Shown here in pieces: positions 1 to 12,600 of a stretch of DNA of 64,000 nt. Location of the stretch: positions 6,014,001 to 6,078,000 of the forward strand of contig OZ234500.1 in the NCBI GenBank assembly GCA_965153455.1. The letters run 5' to 3'. Under the pieces are notes generated by a model, which saw nothing but the letters and a program-made list of their open reading frames with translations, had not been told where the DNA came from and did no database searches. This DNA comes from Sphagnum compactum. Taxonomy: Eukaryota; Bryophyta; Sphagnopsida; Sphagnales. The first letter of the stretch is position 1, and every line of letters starts with the position of its first letter. The position numbers and the translations under genes are program-made.

Positions 1-2584
1 TGTTTTGTCTGTGTGCAGATTTAATGTTGCTCCTATTCATTCCTGCAAAAGAGCAAAAATTTCAAAAAATTATTTAGGCTTTTTGGATTTTACAGCTGTT
101 GTTGTTAAGCTTCATTGAATGAACTTCTGACTTCCTGCCATTAAAATTAAAAAATTTGTGAAAAATTAAAAAAATTTCCCATGAAACTCATGAATTTCAA
201 CACAAAAATCAGAGTCAGTAATAAGTCATTAAGATATTTGATTACTGACCCCCCTTTTTTTTTTCCTTTTTCTTTTTCTGTTTCCTTCTGTGTTTCACAG
301 TGTCAGGGAAGGTATCAAAAATTCCAATCACCTTCAAAAATTGCAGGGAAACACATATTAAATTTTCTGCGGAGTTGAGGAAGCCAAAAACATCATGCAT
401 CATGGATTTTGCCCATTTGTTCCAATAATAAAAAAATAAAAAATAAAAAAGTAATAATGATAATAATAATAATTTAATTAAAAAAATCATTATTATTAGA
501 GCATCTCCACCCACAACCCTTATTTGGGCCTCGATTCGTGTTTTACCATATCCAACATCATAACAAGTTATTCTCTCATCGTAGACATTGTTTTGCAATT
601 AGACAATATTTTGTTGTTATTGTGACCAAAAAAATTTGGAAAATTCTTGGTAAATTCATTTTAAAAATGTAATTTCACTAGTTAGTTCTGTTAATTTCTT
701 TCAAAAAACACCAAAAATTCAATTTCACAATGATTGAAAAAAAAAAAAAAAAACTAAACCCTTTATTCTCACCCCTTCAACATGAAAAATTGGATGGTAA
801 GAGCATCTCCATAATGATTGGGTTATTTGAAATATCATAGTACCTTGGCTAGTTTGACACTAATTATATTATTTTTCACAAATGTTGAAAAATTCCCCCA
901 AAAAGTAATTCTTTTATCAGAAATATATTTTTTTTCCTGAAGGAAAATAAAGAATTTGATGAAATATTTGGGAAAATATCATTTGTCAAAATGAAATTCT
1001 CAAAAAACTAATTAATTAATTAACAAACATATGTTTGTTGAAGTGGCCAAGGTAATCAATCTTTCATTTCATAATCGTCCAATTTTTCATGTTTATAGTT
1101 GGGGACGTGGGAATAATTAACACTATATGTTGGGTTGGGTACGGTAAAACACAGTTAGAGGCCCCAATAGGGGCAGTGGCTAGAGATGCTGGCTCTTACT
1201 TACTTATTTACTAGTAATTTTATTATATTCCTTCCCCAATTCTGTGACATAGCTGAAGTGGTGATTTAAGAAAAAAAAAGATAATTTAGCCAAATTTGGC
1301 TATAAATATATGAAAAAAAAAGATTAAGACCAATCCTTCTATATTTGCAGCTATTCAGATTATTATTATTATTATTATTTTCTCTTGTTCGTTTGGAGGC
1401 CATTATGTCGTGTCTACAAACGGTTTGCTCGGTCTTCACTCGTGAAGGCCGTATCTAGCTGCCGAATGTTGTACCTAGTTAAGTAGTAGTCGAACGAATA
1501 CTCCAATTTCGGGCTGATGCGAGCCAGTGGGGTTTTTAATGAAACGACCAGTGTTTTAATGCATGTGACTGAAATATTTTGTCACGGGTTACATTCCAAT
1601 TGAGTTGTGTTATGAGTGTTTGTGTGTTCTGAGTTCTGACTTGACTGACCCGCACCCCCCCCCCCCTGTATCAATGCCCGCCGAAGGCGGAGGAGACAAC
1701 CGAAGTCGTTCCGGAAATCTAGATCGTGCAGGAAAACAAGTTCCGCTCTTGATGAGTGTACGTATTGTATTGTGTAGTGAATATGTCAGGAGACGAGGAG
1801 TCCTCACTAGCCATAAATGAAAAAAAGTAATTGCCAAAGAAGAAGAAGCTTTTTCCAGAAAATGCCCAGTGCCCCGTCCCCTTTGTTTTTTTTTATAAAA
1901 AATTCTTTTGTTTTTCGCGCCTTTATTTTTAGGAATGTGCGAAAGAAAGTATGTATGGCTGGTGGTCAGTTGCTACTTGCTGCCGATCAGTGCGTAATAG
2001 GAAGCCAGTGTAAACCGCGGTTTGTACCCCTAACCAAGGTTTACGGTTGGCCACCGTGAGCCAGCACCCACCAGCACACCATGAAGGATGAATGGTAAGT
2101 GGTCGGAAATCAGTTTTCTGTTAGGTTCCAGTTCCCTAGCTAACCATGGTGGTTAGCGCAGTTGCATTTTTGTTCTACCTACCTACTAACAACCTGCAAG
2201 CAAGGTTGTTAGTAGGTAGGTAATAAAAACACCATTTACCTATGTATAAACCATCAGCTTACTTTGTAATTACCTATTTCCCTACCTATCGGCCTGTACA
2301 TGAGACCTATTTCTTACAGAATTGGTTACCAAGGTGGCCACAAAAAGCCCATCATTTGTAGCTCACTATGTAGGCTGAGGGGATGGAATTTTATTCGTAT
2401 CTTCATCTATTGGCCAATTGAATGCACTCCAAAAAAGTGCCCTTTTTTCACCATGTTTTGAAATTTATCTAATAACTCACTCAGCTGCCTCAGTGTCATG
2501 TACTTCAGTCAATCCACAAATGAAATTTATTGCCCCTCCCCTTTTTTTTTTCCTCCCTTTTTTTCCTTTCCCTTTTGAAATTTA
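1..2584. other. AT-rich intergenic DNA, no gene recognised
   Basis: Mostly A/T homopolymers and short ATT/AAT runs. Base composition is more balanced from about 1390 to 2140, where a C-run sits near 1656-1668, but the open frames there overlap on both strands and none resembles a known protein. A perfect 14-bp palindrome (AGCCAAATTTGGCT) lies at 1288-1301 and belongs to a repeat family seen again near 63 kb. The hairpin at 2176-2222 is listed separately. Confidence 0.6.
2176..2222. repeat. Perfect 20-bp inverted repeat with 7-nt loop
   Basis: The left arm 2176-2195 (TACCTACCTACTAACAACCT) is the exact reverse complement of the right arm 2203-2222, with the 7-nt spacer GCAAGCA between them. 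The arms contain a TACC/GGTA subrepeat. No flanking gene or terminator context explains it. It could be the centre of a small foldback element or a chance palindromic duplication. Confidence 0.9.
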
Positions 2585-2755
2585 TTGGCCTTGCCTACCA
2601 AGGCAAGAATAGTCTATTTAGATTCATTACAAAGTATAGTAGCTTAAGGGATTTTGGCCCCTAAGTATATAATAATAGGTCTAGTATTTTTATATGAGGA
2701 TTTTTGAAAGCTGATATTTTTCTATGGGCTATTTTTCTTTCCAGGCTCAATTTTT
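2585..2755 (-). repeat. Dispersed repeat family 1, copy A (partial, inverted)
   Basis: Read on the minus strand, this matches copies B (11395-11750) and C (46088-46440) in the same order: an imperfect TATCATCTTTCAAA block, then CATATAAAAATACTAGACC, a run of ATT, CCCTTAAGCTACTATACT and a segment ending in CTTGCC...GGCAAGGCC. It covers only the distal half of the other two copies. I see no coding potential, which fits a non-autonomous element or the end of a larger transposon. Confidence 0.8.
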
Positions 2756-5660
2756 TTTGGGTATAATCAGAGATCTATATGCAGCTAATTTTCATTATTA
2801 TTACTATTATTATTATTGGCTTTACCTTTGAATTAGATGACTGTGCATCACTCATTGAATATGTTGTGCAGATGGGTTTTGATTGCAAATGCATTGATTG
2901 TGCAAAAATCTTGTCAAAAGGTCATGTTTTTCAAAAACCCAAAATTTTGTGCTTTTTCTGGGCAAATTTTTGTTTAAAATACTAATAAGCATCTACAATA
3001 GAATACTTTCATGTTTTTAAAATAATAGTAATAATAATAATAATAATTTTAAAATTTTGGGTTTTCGGTCATGGGGATGATGCAAAAATTTGCCACCCTA
3101 AATAAATAAATAAAAGACGCTGGAGCCAATGACTAGTATTATAGTTATGGTACGGGCGAGCCATTAAAAAAAATTTACTACATAACATATTGGGAATTGC
3201 TAATGCACAAAGAGAATAAACCCATACTCGAGTATTTTCCATGTTTGATGAACGAAGCACCGAATACACACAAATGATGACAAATCCACAATTTGATCGA
3301 CTCTTTTCAGAGGCTCTTCCACAAAACCTTAAATGAGAGATGGCTTCTTCCAAAGACTCGACTCAACGTACACCAGTTTTCGTTTATGAGATTTACTCAT
3401 TACATGACTGAAGTCGGTCAGTCTGGATCATGCATTCACAAGAGAAGTGCAATAATGGATGTCGACAAAATTGCGGAATGCAGAAAGGAGGAGATTCATC
3501 CAGACACCAGAGCATTTGAAGTGCATATTTTGTACATCATCCTCCTTATTTATTGCAACTCTAAAGTCATCATTTTTCATTTAGCACCACAAAATTCAAG
3601 TTGGGAAGAAGGTGATTTTGCATGCTTTATATTAAGGAGAGGAATTGTTCATGCTCCCCATTTATTATTAATTATTGTGATCATGGAAGCCTAAATGGTC
3701 CGTATTAGGGCTTTTTTTTAAAATTAGTAATTTATAAAAAAAACTGTAATTAAAATTTTCTCCCAATTTTGTGATATGCAAATTTGGTGAAATTTTCAAA
3801 AAATTTGTTAAAAAATCAGTTGAATTTACACTGTAGAAAAAAATAATTTTGCTCCAAATTTGGACTTGCTAAATTGGCTTACAAAAAGATATGAGACAAC
3901 AACACTTTGTACTTGAACACACTTTTGAATTCCATCAACATATAAGGACATATACCAAGACATCACATTAACATCCAAGAAGCAAAAAAAAAAAAGGGGT
4001 TTTATGGAACCATTGGGCCAATGAGAGAAGATGTTGGTACCTTGTGCCGAGTAGTAGGTCACTAATGAAACCAAATTCAGAGGTTTATTGTGACCTACTA
4101 GCCAATCGGGGTGTCGAGATTCGCACTCACAATGGTTGGTTGGTTGGTTGGTTGGTTCATTTTGAGTTTTGCCATATTACACCGTTTGATTTTTCATTTT
4201 GCATCCAAATTAGCTTGTAATTGTCTGACTACAAACAAGTAATAAACCTTTATAAGAAACTCTGGCAATGAATCCAAGGAGTTTGGGTCAATAATAGTTA
4301 TTTATTAAATTTTTTACTTAAATTATTAAATTATAAATGAATTTACTTACAATTAAATTTATTTGAATTTGGGTCAAGGAAAAAAGCACCCAATTTATTT
4401 TTTTGCCACACCTTTCTTGTTTTCAGAGATAATTATCCCTGGGACAATTAATTAATTTTTTGCACTTGGGTACCAATTCCTCCTCCTCATTTCAAACAAT
4501 TGAGTAGACAAAGCAAAAACATAACCACTTGTGTTTTTTTCTCTTTGTGAGGACCCATTTGTCACATAATAAAAGATGTCTCAAAATTCAATGCCCAACT
4601 AGTCATATTGACAGGCTTTTTGTGTGACATTTTAAATGCTGGAACGGATCAGAAGAAAAAAAAATTCCGAATTTATGCATTATTTCAACCTGAAAAATGT
4701 ACGAGTTTGACACATTACAATGGATTTTTGTGGGAAAAAAAATCAAAATTACATCACCAGGTTTCCAAAAATAACAATGAAATTGTCAGATTTTCTACTG
4801 CAACAGGTTCCAACCAACTTCCAACAATCAGACAGCCAAAATTTAAAAGGATTTTTTAAAACTTTCATAACTGGTCTATAGCCACATCTGGCTATAGTGG
4901 ATGATCACAAAATTGGAAAAAAAAAAAAGCTGGAACGAATGGGAAGATTTTGGATGATTTTTGTTATTATTTGAGCTTCAATGCACCCAAAAGTAAATTT
5001 AATTTTTTTTAAAAAAAAAGTGTTTTCAGGCGTGCTATTGTCATGGACAATTGAGTACTAATTTTCCCCACTAAATGGAAAGAAAATGGACAATCCGCAT
5101 ATCATTCCTTTTTTCTAGAAGGACACTTGGTCATCGAATGGTTGAGGCAATTTACTTTTCCTTATTATGCACTTGTTCCTTCTTTGAGTCCTTGTCCACC
5201 CCAGTTTTACATCTTTCAATTGTTCTTCACTTTGGGTCATACAAGTGTGACTCGTGCTGGTGGCCCAAGTGTGAATGAGATCTAACAATGGAGCCCGATT
5301 GTGAAAAAAACTATTATTTTACATGAAAAAAGTTATCCATTGGGGATTGCTTCTCTTTGAACAAACTAAAGCAATGCGAGCTTTGGCATGCACATGGATG
5401 CGTTTTTTTTTTTTTTTCAAAATTGTGTGTGTGACTACCATAGTTACTTACACACTTGACCCATGGTAATGTCCCAAATTAAAAAAAATTCAAACAATGA
5501 ATGACCCACCATATTTGGTTCCCTAACAATCAATCTTAATGGAGATTTTGGGAGTTTGAAGTTGAGAATCCTTGGGAAAATTGATGTCAAATTCAAAGTG
5601 GTTAGATTGCTCAATGATGAGTCAAGCTTCCCAATAGATTTACTGAATGAAGGGTAACCA

Positions 5661-5681
5661 CCCCCCCCCCCCCCCCCCCCC
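5661..5681. repeat. Homopolymeric C tract of 21 bases
   Basis: An uninterrupted C run, the longest G/C homopolymer in the window, is followed by a C/T-rich tail. Such tracts are prone to length error in sequencing, so the exact count is uncertain. Confidence 0.85.
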
Positions 5682-6481
5682 TTTCCCCTCCTCCCAAAAA
5701 CCCAACTAAAGCTTTACCAAAGGTAGTAGTACCTAGTACTCTCATGTGATTGATGGCTTGGACTCTTCAAACAATGTTGTAAATAGGTGGTTTTTTTATC
5801 CTATGGTAAAATAAAAACAATCTTTCCTTTATTATTCCCCCATTATAAAATTTACCTCTTAGGCTTGAATCTACCTAGGCAAATTGTTTAACTTCAATAA
5901 ATAAATAAATATATAAATGTCTTCTTCTCAAGTAGTGCAGAGTTGACAAAACAAAAAACACTACCCAATTCTTAATTGTGGAGTGTTTTCAATAGAGTCA
6001 AGACAACAAAATCTGAGTACTAAATTTTCCTACCTCTTTCTTTAAACCCTACTCAACATAGTCAACAAAAAACAATGAAGTCTATCTAGGTAAGAGAGTT
6101 CAGCCCCCATTTTGCCCATCTCCAACACACTCCCTCCCTCCCTCCCTCCCTCTTCCCCCTTCATCATGATCAATGGTCAGGACATAATCATTTAGTCCCC
6201 AGCAAATCTCATTATTTAAAGGACAAATTTCTCAAAGAGAGAAAGAGAGAGAGAGAGAGAAACAAACAAACAAACAACTGGCCAAACCTTTGCATTAAAA
6301 TTGGGGGCTGACAATTTGTTTGGGGATAGATGCCAAATGGGGTGAGTGAGTGAGTAGGTAGGTAGTAAAGAAGTAGGTACCTACCTAAAGTTTTGTAAGG
6401 GGAAAGTTTCAAAAGTTTGAAACCTTTAACTTCATTTATAACTCTGTACCCCATTGAAGTTATAAACCCTAAACTTTTAAA

Positions 6482-6483
<2 letters not shown>

Positions 6484-6514
<31 letters not shown>
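6484..6514. repeat. (CT)n dinucleotide microsatellite
   Basis: About 15 uninterrupted CT units. Shorter GA and CT tracts lie nearby at about 6238-6260 and 6740-6758, so 6.2-6.8 kb is a local cluster of purine/pyrimidine-skewed repeats. Confidence 0.9.
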
Positions 6515-6517
<3 letters not shown>

Positions 6518-8439
6518 AAAACACCCAAATGACAAGGGTTTTAGGGTTTTTTTAAGTTGTATTTTTTTGCCTCCCTTTTTGTACAGTGCAGACTCCTCAA
6601 GAAGACTCTGAAAAACAACAAAGCTGGTGGAGCATCTTTTTGTTATCACTATTTAAAAAAGTGCTTCAAATTAAGTTACAGTCTTTTCAGATAAAGAGCT
6701 GATCACCCCATTTACTCCTTACTTTCTTTCTCTTTCTTCCTCTCTCTCTCTCTCTCTTCAGAAACTCCATCTCTTCTCTCAACAAACAAATTTCATGCTT
6801 TAGGGTCCCAACTACAAGGGAGCAATCATCATGCATGCTTTGATTGTAGGTGAGGAAGAAGAAGAAGAAGAAGAAACACTTTGCGGCTCTGACTATGGGT
6901 TTGAGCAACTTCTCCTCCAACAACTGGAGTTTGAGCACACTTGGACCCTCGCACTATGGGTTTGAGCAACTCCTCCTCCAACCGTAGTTTTAAGTCACTT
7001 GGTCATGACACTCATAATTTTGTGCCTGTGGAGCAACTCAACAAAATTTTCAAGGTGTATTTGGACAACACCTCATATCATATCATATCATATCCGTGAA
7101 TGTACAGGAAATAAGAAGAGGGTTAATTAACTGACTCCTTAAGACTCAGATAGATCTTACTTACATCCATTCGTCAAGCACTTAGAGAAAATTTTGAACT
7201 GTAACCCTGAACCCTAAACCCTACACCCTAACACCTTATATCCCTCCCATGCAAGAAGGATAATCTTCGTTATCTCTTGTGCTTTACAATGGGTAAGGCC
7301 CGTAAGTAAGTCGGGGGGACATTCCCAAAGTGCACTTCTTGCTTGACTTGGCGACCACCTAGTCCTGGGCCTTGCGTCTTAGGAACGCCTTCCACCACCC
7401 TCGTCGTGCTTTACCCTCGGCTTAAGAAGTTGGGTTATTAGTAAGTTGCAGTGGCGGCTTTTTTGACTCTCCCCAAAAATCCTCTGCCATCCCAAACTCT
7501 AGTTTATATTGGGTGCCAAAACATAAATTTTTCTGCATCCTTCATTGCCAATTTGACTGTTGGGTTGGGTCCTTGGCATTAAGAATACCCACTTACTTGT
7601 CCTTAGATCTTGCTTATGACTTGGGTTTGGTCCTTGGCATTAAGAAGAGCCAATTGTCCTTTAATTATAAAAATGATTAAAAAAACATTTCTCATGAATC
7701 AGATTTGTTTTCCCTTTGTCCTCATTAAAAACATTTTATTTAGTTTTTATCATGCATGACAAAACCTAGCTAGCCTAGGTGACTTTTGAGTGTAAAGACC
7801 AACACAAATTACAATAATTAATGGAGAGATTAAGTTAACATATCATGTTTTGTAAATTGCTTTTGTAGTGGTAAAATAAAGCCAATTAAAACATTAATCT
7901 ACTACTACTTTGAAATTCATTTGGTCTCTCTCCATTTTGGGATTTTCAATCTTTTGGTTTGTGTGTGAATTTATGAAATATATTTGGGGATGATTTGGGA
8001 AATCATTTGGAACTTAGTCCAGTAATAAATAATTGAACCAGATGTCATACATGTTTGTCAAGTAGCTAGGGCAACTCCTTACTTCAAACCAGCCAATAAC
8101 TCAGTGGTCAGGCTACTACTATACCATAGTCACCAAAGCTTTGGAACAAAACAATGGGAAAAATAACCCTCAAACTCAAGTCCCAACATGGTTAAAAGTT
8201 CCAACCATGGGGGTTATCAGCAAGGTAATGTGATGAATGCCATCCATTTGGGCTCAAATTTTTGTCTATGAATGTTTCTTCCATTCGCTTCCTAAAGGTG
8301 AGTTGTTGGGTCAAGGTCCTTTTGTTCCATGATCAATATACCATGTTGACATCTTGAAGTTCTTGCCCATTTGAGCCCCAGTTGCAAGGATTGAACTAGT
8401 TTTTTGGGTTTTAATCAACATCTGGAAATTACCCTCAAC

Positions 8440-8523
8440 AACACTTTACAAGGTTTAGGGTTTAGAAGGTCACATTTTACCCTTAAACTTTACAAGATTT
8501 AGGGTTTAGGGTAAAGTGTGACT
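8440..8523. repeat. Telomere-like TTTAGGG motifs inside direct and inverted repeats
   Basis: CTTTACAAG(G/A)TTTAGGGTTTAG occurs twice as a direct repeat, starting near 8443 and 8488. An inverted pair, GTCACATTTTACCC (about 8469-8482) and GGGTAAAGTGTGAC (about 8509-8522), brackets the second copy with one mismatch. Two TTTAGGG units in a row equal the plant telomere repeat, but there are too few for a telomeric array. Confidence 0.7.
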
Positions 8524-11394
8524 TGTGCCAAAAAGCTTATGGGTAGATGGGTATTTGATCATAGTTAAACAAGTGTACTTAATTCCACAAAATGAAACTT
8601 CCACAATCACCCACAATTTTGGGCTTCAATGTAAACCGCAGATGAAAACATTCATTGCTAAATTAAGACAGTTGTTGTTGATTAGCAATTACATAATAAC
8701 ATAATTTTTCATGGTTAATTTCATGAAGGCCTTCAATCTCTACCATTTGTAGTTGATTAAAGACAAGGTGATTGTTTTGGGGGTGAAATTACGCACAATC
8801 GGGAAAAATAAAAACCGAAAATGGAGTTTTTAAAAACATTTTCCCTTTTTTTTGGGTGAAAAATTAGTTATGTTGGAGAGAAAATGTTAAGCCTATCTAT
8901 TATTCATTTGATCACGAGCATGTTGATTTCACACTTTATGCACACTAACTAATAAGTTCTTGATTCGTTTGCAATAAAGACAACTCTAATATATGTATGT
9001 TTGTGTGAATTCATGAATTGTGCATGTCAACCCACTTCTTACGAATGTTTCATGCAATATATCTCATTTTTTTGGTGAGGAATGAAACTTGAAGAAAAGA
9101 GCGAGAACTTGTTGAGCATTACCCCAAAAGTTTAATGATATTTCGGTGACTTAGCCCATGATGACCCCCTCTTGTGAGTTCTATCACTGTTAGGTCATTG
9201 CCGCTACTCGGGATGACCAATTTCTCTACCCAAACTTTGAAAGTTATTTGTAACCTTTAAGACAATTGCCTTTAAGTTAATATGTGTCATTCAAGTTGTT
9301 TTATTCATAAAGTTGTTCTAAGTTGTAATAGTAATAGACCATAAACAAATTTTCATAAGTTCAAAGTTTGGTTTTCAACAATTTTGGCAAATATTGATAG
9401 AAATTCCTCTTTTTTTGGCAAGACCCTTTGAAAATTATTTTGTGTTAAACATCAATCGTATACGTGTTCTGGTATATAAATCATGTTTCATTCTTTAAAT
9501 CATGATATACTTATCTAAGGTCCTACACAAGAGGCGGGCATTTTGGAAAATGAAATGGCCACCCACTAGTTAATTTCTTTTTTTCATGTTGTGCAATTCT
9601 TCAACCAAAAAATTAAATAAAACTTAAAAATTTATTTAATTGAATGATGCTTGGGTTATTTTTTTTAAATTAACATTCATTGTTCTTTGATATCTTATTA
9701 GAAATACTAGATCAAAACCAAAGCCAAATATAAATTGGAAGCAATTTCACTTACAATAATAACCGCCAAACATGGGGTTTACAAAATTTCAAGTGTGGGT
9801 TTATTATTATTACCGACACAAAGTCTATGATCTTCGTAATTAAATTTGGTTTTCAAACGAGCTAAGAAGCAAAACTTCAATTTCAAAACTTACTACAATG
9901 ACCCCCCATCCCAAAAGAAAGAAAGAAAGAAGGGGGCCAAAAAAACTAAGAATATGTAAGAATATTTAAAAATTCAACTTAATTGATTTAAGTTTTTTTA
10001 AAAAATATTTAAAATACTTAGATTTTCTGTTCCCTTGGGGTGGTAGTAGGTTTGTCAAATTGCTGTGCAAATAAAATTCCATACATGCTACCTTATAAGG
10101 TGTGATGGGGTTGGGGAGTGGGGGGTTCATTTTGGCTTTTCCTTTCTTTGGCTTATTATGTATGTATTACATATCACCAGCACCCACAAGCAAGCAATGT
10201 TGGTACTTATAGTACTCCTTTTGTTTGGTAGGAACTTGGCAACTATTGTTTTCATCTATCCACATTGTTCATCCCACCAAATCTTGCAATGCCCAAAGAA
10301 CCTCCAGATCTAGAGGCATTTTGTTTCATTGAATCTTGCATCCAAATTAGGCAGATCTAATGGGCTAGGGTTTTTAAAGTCTTTTGAAAGCATGATCTAA
10401 GAGAAGCATAATAGACTCCTCCAACCATGTCTACACAACTCTCATCTCCTTTTGCAACATAATGAAAAAAAATCTAATACAAGGATCTTTCATTTATGAA
10501 ACCTCAAAATGTGATCATAATATCTTAAACTCCCCAAAAGAACCTTCCATAATTGGATTCAAGGTAGAGGATCAATTCAATTCAATTCAACCCACCTTTT
10601 AAAAATAATTAAATAGAGAGGAAATTTTGAACTTTGAATTCTCAAAATTCTCGTAAGATTCTTGCTAAATGGGCATTACAAATTAAGTGTTCACCAAATG
10701 CTATATACCATTCCAATTGGTGAGAGTAAAGAGTGGGGGTGGTGCCTAACAAGCAATTCTCACAAATACTAGCCAATTCTCAACCTAAACCCTAAGCTTT
10801 TCCATAGTTTAAAAAACTTTTGAACCTCGCGCTACCCGCCCCTTTTGTTATGTGCATTGTAAGGGAACGTGTAAGCATACGTGTCAATTGCTTTTGTTGT
10901 TATTGTTGGATGGGTGTGTATCAACTCGTATGTGGCACATTAGAGACTTAAAACCACTTTGTGGGTTTTTCAATTATTTACATTTTTAGGGGGAAAAAAA
11001 ACAATGTAATCATGTGTGGTGCAATGTAGGCAAATACGGGGTTGTTTTGTATTATATGCATCGCAACAAAAAAGACTATTATGTAATTATGGGGGTGCAA
11101 GATTGGGATATATCTATGGGGGTGGTGTTGTCGACCGAGTAATGAAGATGGTGGTACACTAGTCTCCTCTACCAACCCAAAGTACAAGCCAAAAGAATAG
11201 TGTTGTTGTTTCAAATACACCCACCCAAGTACGCGAGACAAAAACAAAATCTCCCCTCAACATGCCAAAGTCACCTTGTGCAGTGTATTTGGTATGAATG
11301 GGGGAATAAAGTAGAATATGATTGAAGCCCCCCCCCCCCCCAAACCCACCACCCAAAAAAACAAAAACTTCAAAATAAGGACACTACAACTGTA

Positions 11395-11750
11395 AACAAA
11401 GGGGTGTGTCACATTGTGGCCTTGCCATTTACATTAAAAAGTATGTATCTTAAGGCAAAAGAAGAATTATTGAAACTCAAATGTTTCACCATGCAAAAAT
11501 ATTATCTTTTCCAAAAAAAAAAAAAAAAAACAATCCTCTAAAAGAAACCAAAATCCTTCAAGATATTATACCTCTATAATTAATCTAAAATTTCAACACA
11601 AGCCTGGCAAAATATCATCTTTCAAAAATCCACATATAAAAAAAAATAGACCTATTATTATTACCTAGTATGGGCCAAAATCCCCTAAGCTACTATACTC
11701 TATAATGAATCTAAACACCATATCCTTGCATTGGTAATCAAGGCCAACAA
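11395..11750 (+). repeat. Dispersed repeat family 1, copy B
   Basis: About 355 bp, starting at an AACAAAGGGGTGTGTCAC block and ending at a CTTGCA...CAAGGCCAACAA block. It is collinear with copy C at 46088-46440 and shares long identical stretches such as CTTGCCATTTACAT and CTACTATACTCTATAATGAA. It has no coding frame. A 14-base C run lies just upstream at about 11328-11341. Confidence 0.85.
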
Positions 11751-12398
11751 CAAAGTGTATTTGCTATGCAATGGAATTGTTAAAAAAAAGGGCTCTAGTA
11801 TTTGAGTTTAAGTACCTTTTTACGTGTATGGTTTAGGGTTTAAGGGTTCACGAATGATAACCGACCCAATAGAATTGCTTCCTAGAAAAAAAAGGTTATT
11901 CAAAGTTTGAAATTGCAATTGAATTAAGGAATCCATAATCATATAAGCCTTTAAATTTAAAGGTAACTTGTAAGTATGAAATAGTCATCAAAACCTGTTT
12001 GGTTACCTCTATATAAGTATTTTAATTCATAACCCAACATGGGTTGTATGAAGCATTTACTTTGTCTTTATTTTCCCTTCCTTCATTGCCTTCAATGATC
12101 ACTAATCTCTATCTCTCTCTCTATGTTATTGCAATATGTTAGAAAATTGGGTAGAATGTTGGAAGACTATTCTTCATTTTCCCCAATTTCAAATCAACAT
12201 AATTTGAATACGTTTGTTACAAATGGTCTTTGCAAACCATCATTCCAATGTGACCTTTACAATTATTTCTAAAGTTATGCACTAAGGACCGTAAGATAAT
12301 CTTAGTCATACGTGCCCCCCACTTCTACCTTTAAGTGTCATTAGGGTTTCCTCCTTTTCCACTTATCATACTAAACGAGTGTGCTTTCTATAATTGTG
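11751..12398. other. AT-rich stretch, possible body of a decayed LTR
   Basis: No gene is visible. A TATA-like block (CTCTATATAAGT) near 12009 lies about 390 bp upstream of a primer-binding-site-like motif at 12402, which would suit the promoter of a 5' LTR. I could not locate the LTR start. Confidence 0.35.
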
Positions 12399-12600
12399 GC
12401 ATGGTATCAAAGCTAAACACAAGCATCGATTTATTTGAGGACCTTTATTTATGAATGTTTCAAAAGACTATAGCATTTCCAACCAAAATTTATCAATTTT
12501 GGGGGCATGCGAGGGGCAAGTGGTTATCATGTCAAGAGTAATTGTTTGATACTTAATACCCAAAACCTCCAAAATCTTCCACCTTGTTTGAGGGTGTTAG
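12399..12600 (+). mobile_element. Remnant of a deleted LTR retrotransposon (PBS to 3' LTR start)
   Basis: An LTR-like end in CA (12400-12401) is followed directly by TGGTATCAAAGC (12402-12413), one mismatch from the initiator-tRNA-Met primer-binding site used by many plant copia elements. About 170 bp further on, a G-rich polypurine-like TTTGAGGG (12587-12594) is followed at once by TGTTAG, a common copia LTR start. The spacing implies that nearly all of gag-pol has been deleted. The motifs are visible; the element is inferred, because I could not align two LTRs. Confidence 0.45.

Larger units (their letters stand above)
2756..11394. other. Long AT-rich intergenic stretch, no gene recognised
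   Basis: No open frame here resembles a known protein. The longest (around 3293-3694, +) starts at TTG and has no family I can name. Simple repeats include (GGTT)n near 4135-4157, a 21-base C run at 5661-5681, (CCCT)n near 6131-6152, (GA)n near 6238-6260, (CT)n at 6484-6514 and (TATCA)n near 7072-7093. Two duplications with a period of about 60 bp occur at 6893-7000 and 7560-7660. A slightly GC-richer patch at 7270-7480 has no visible gene. Confidence 0.6.
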
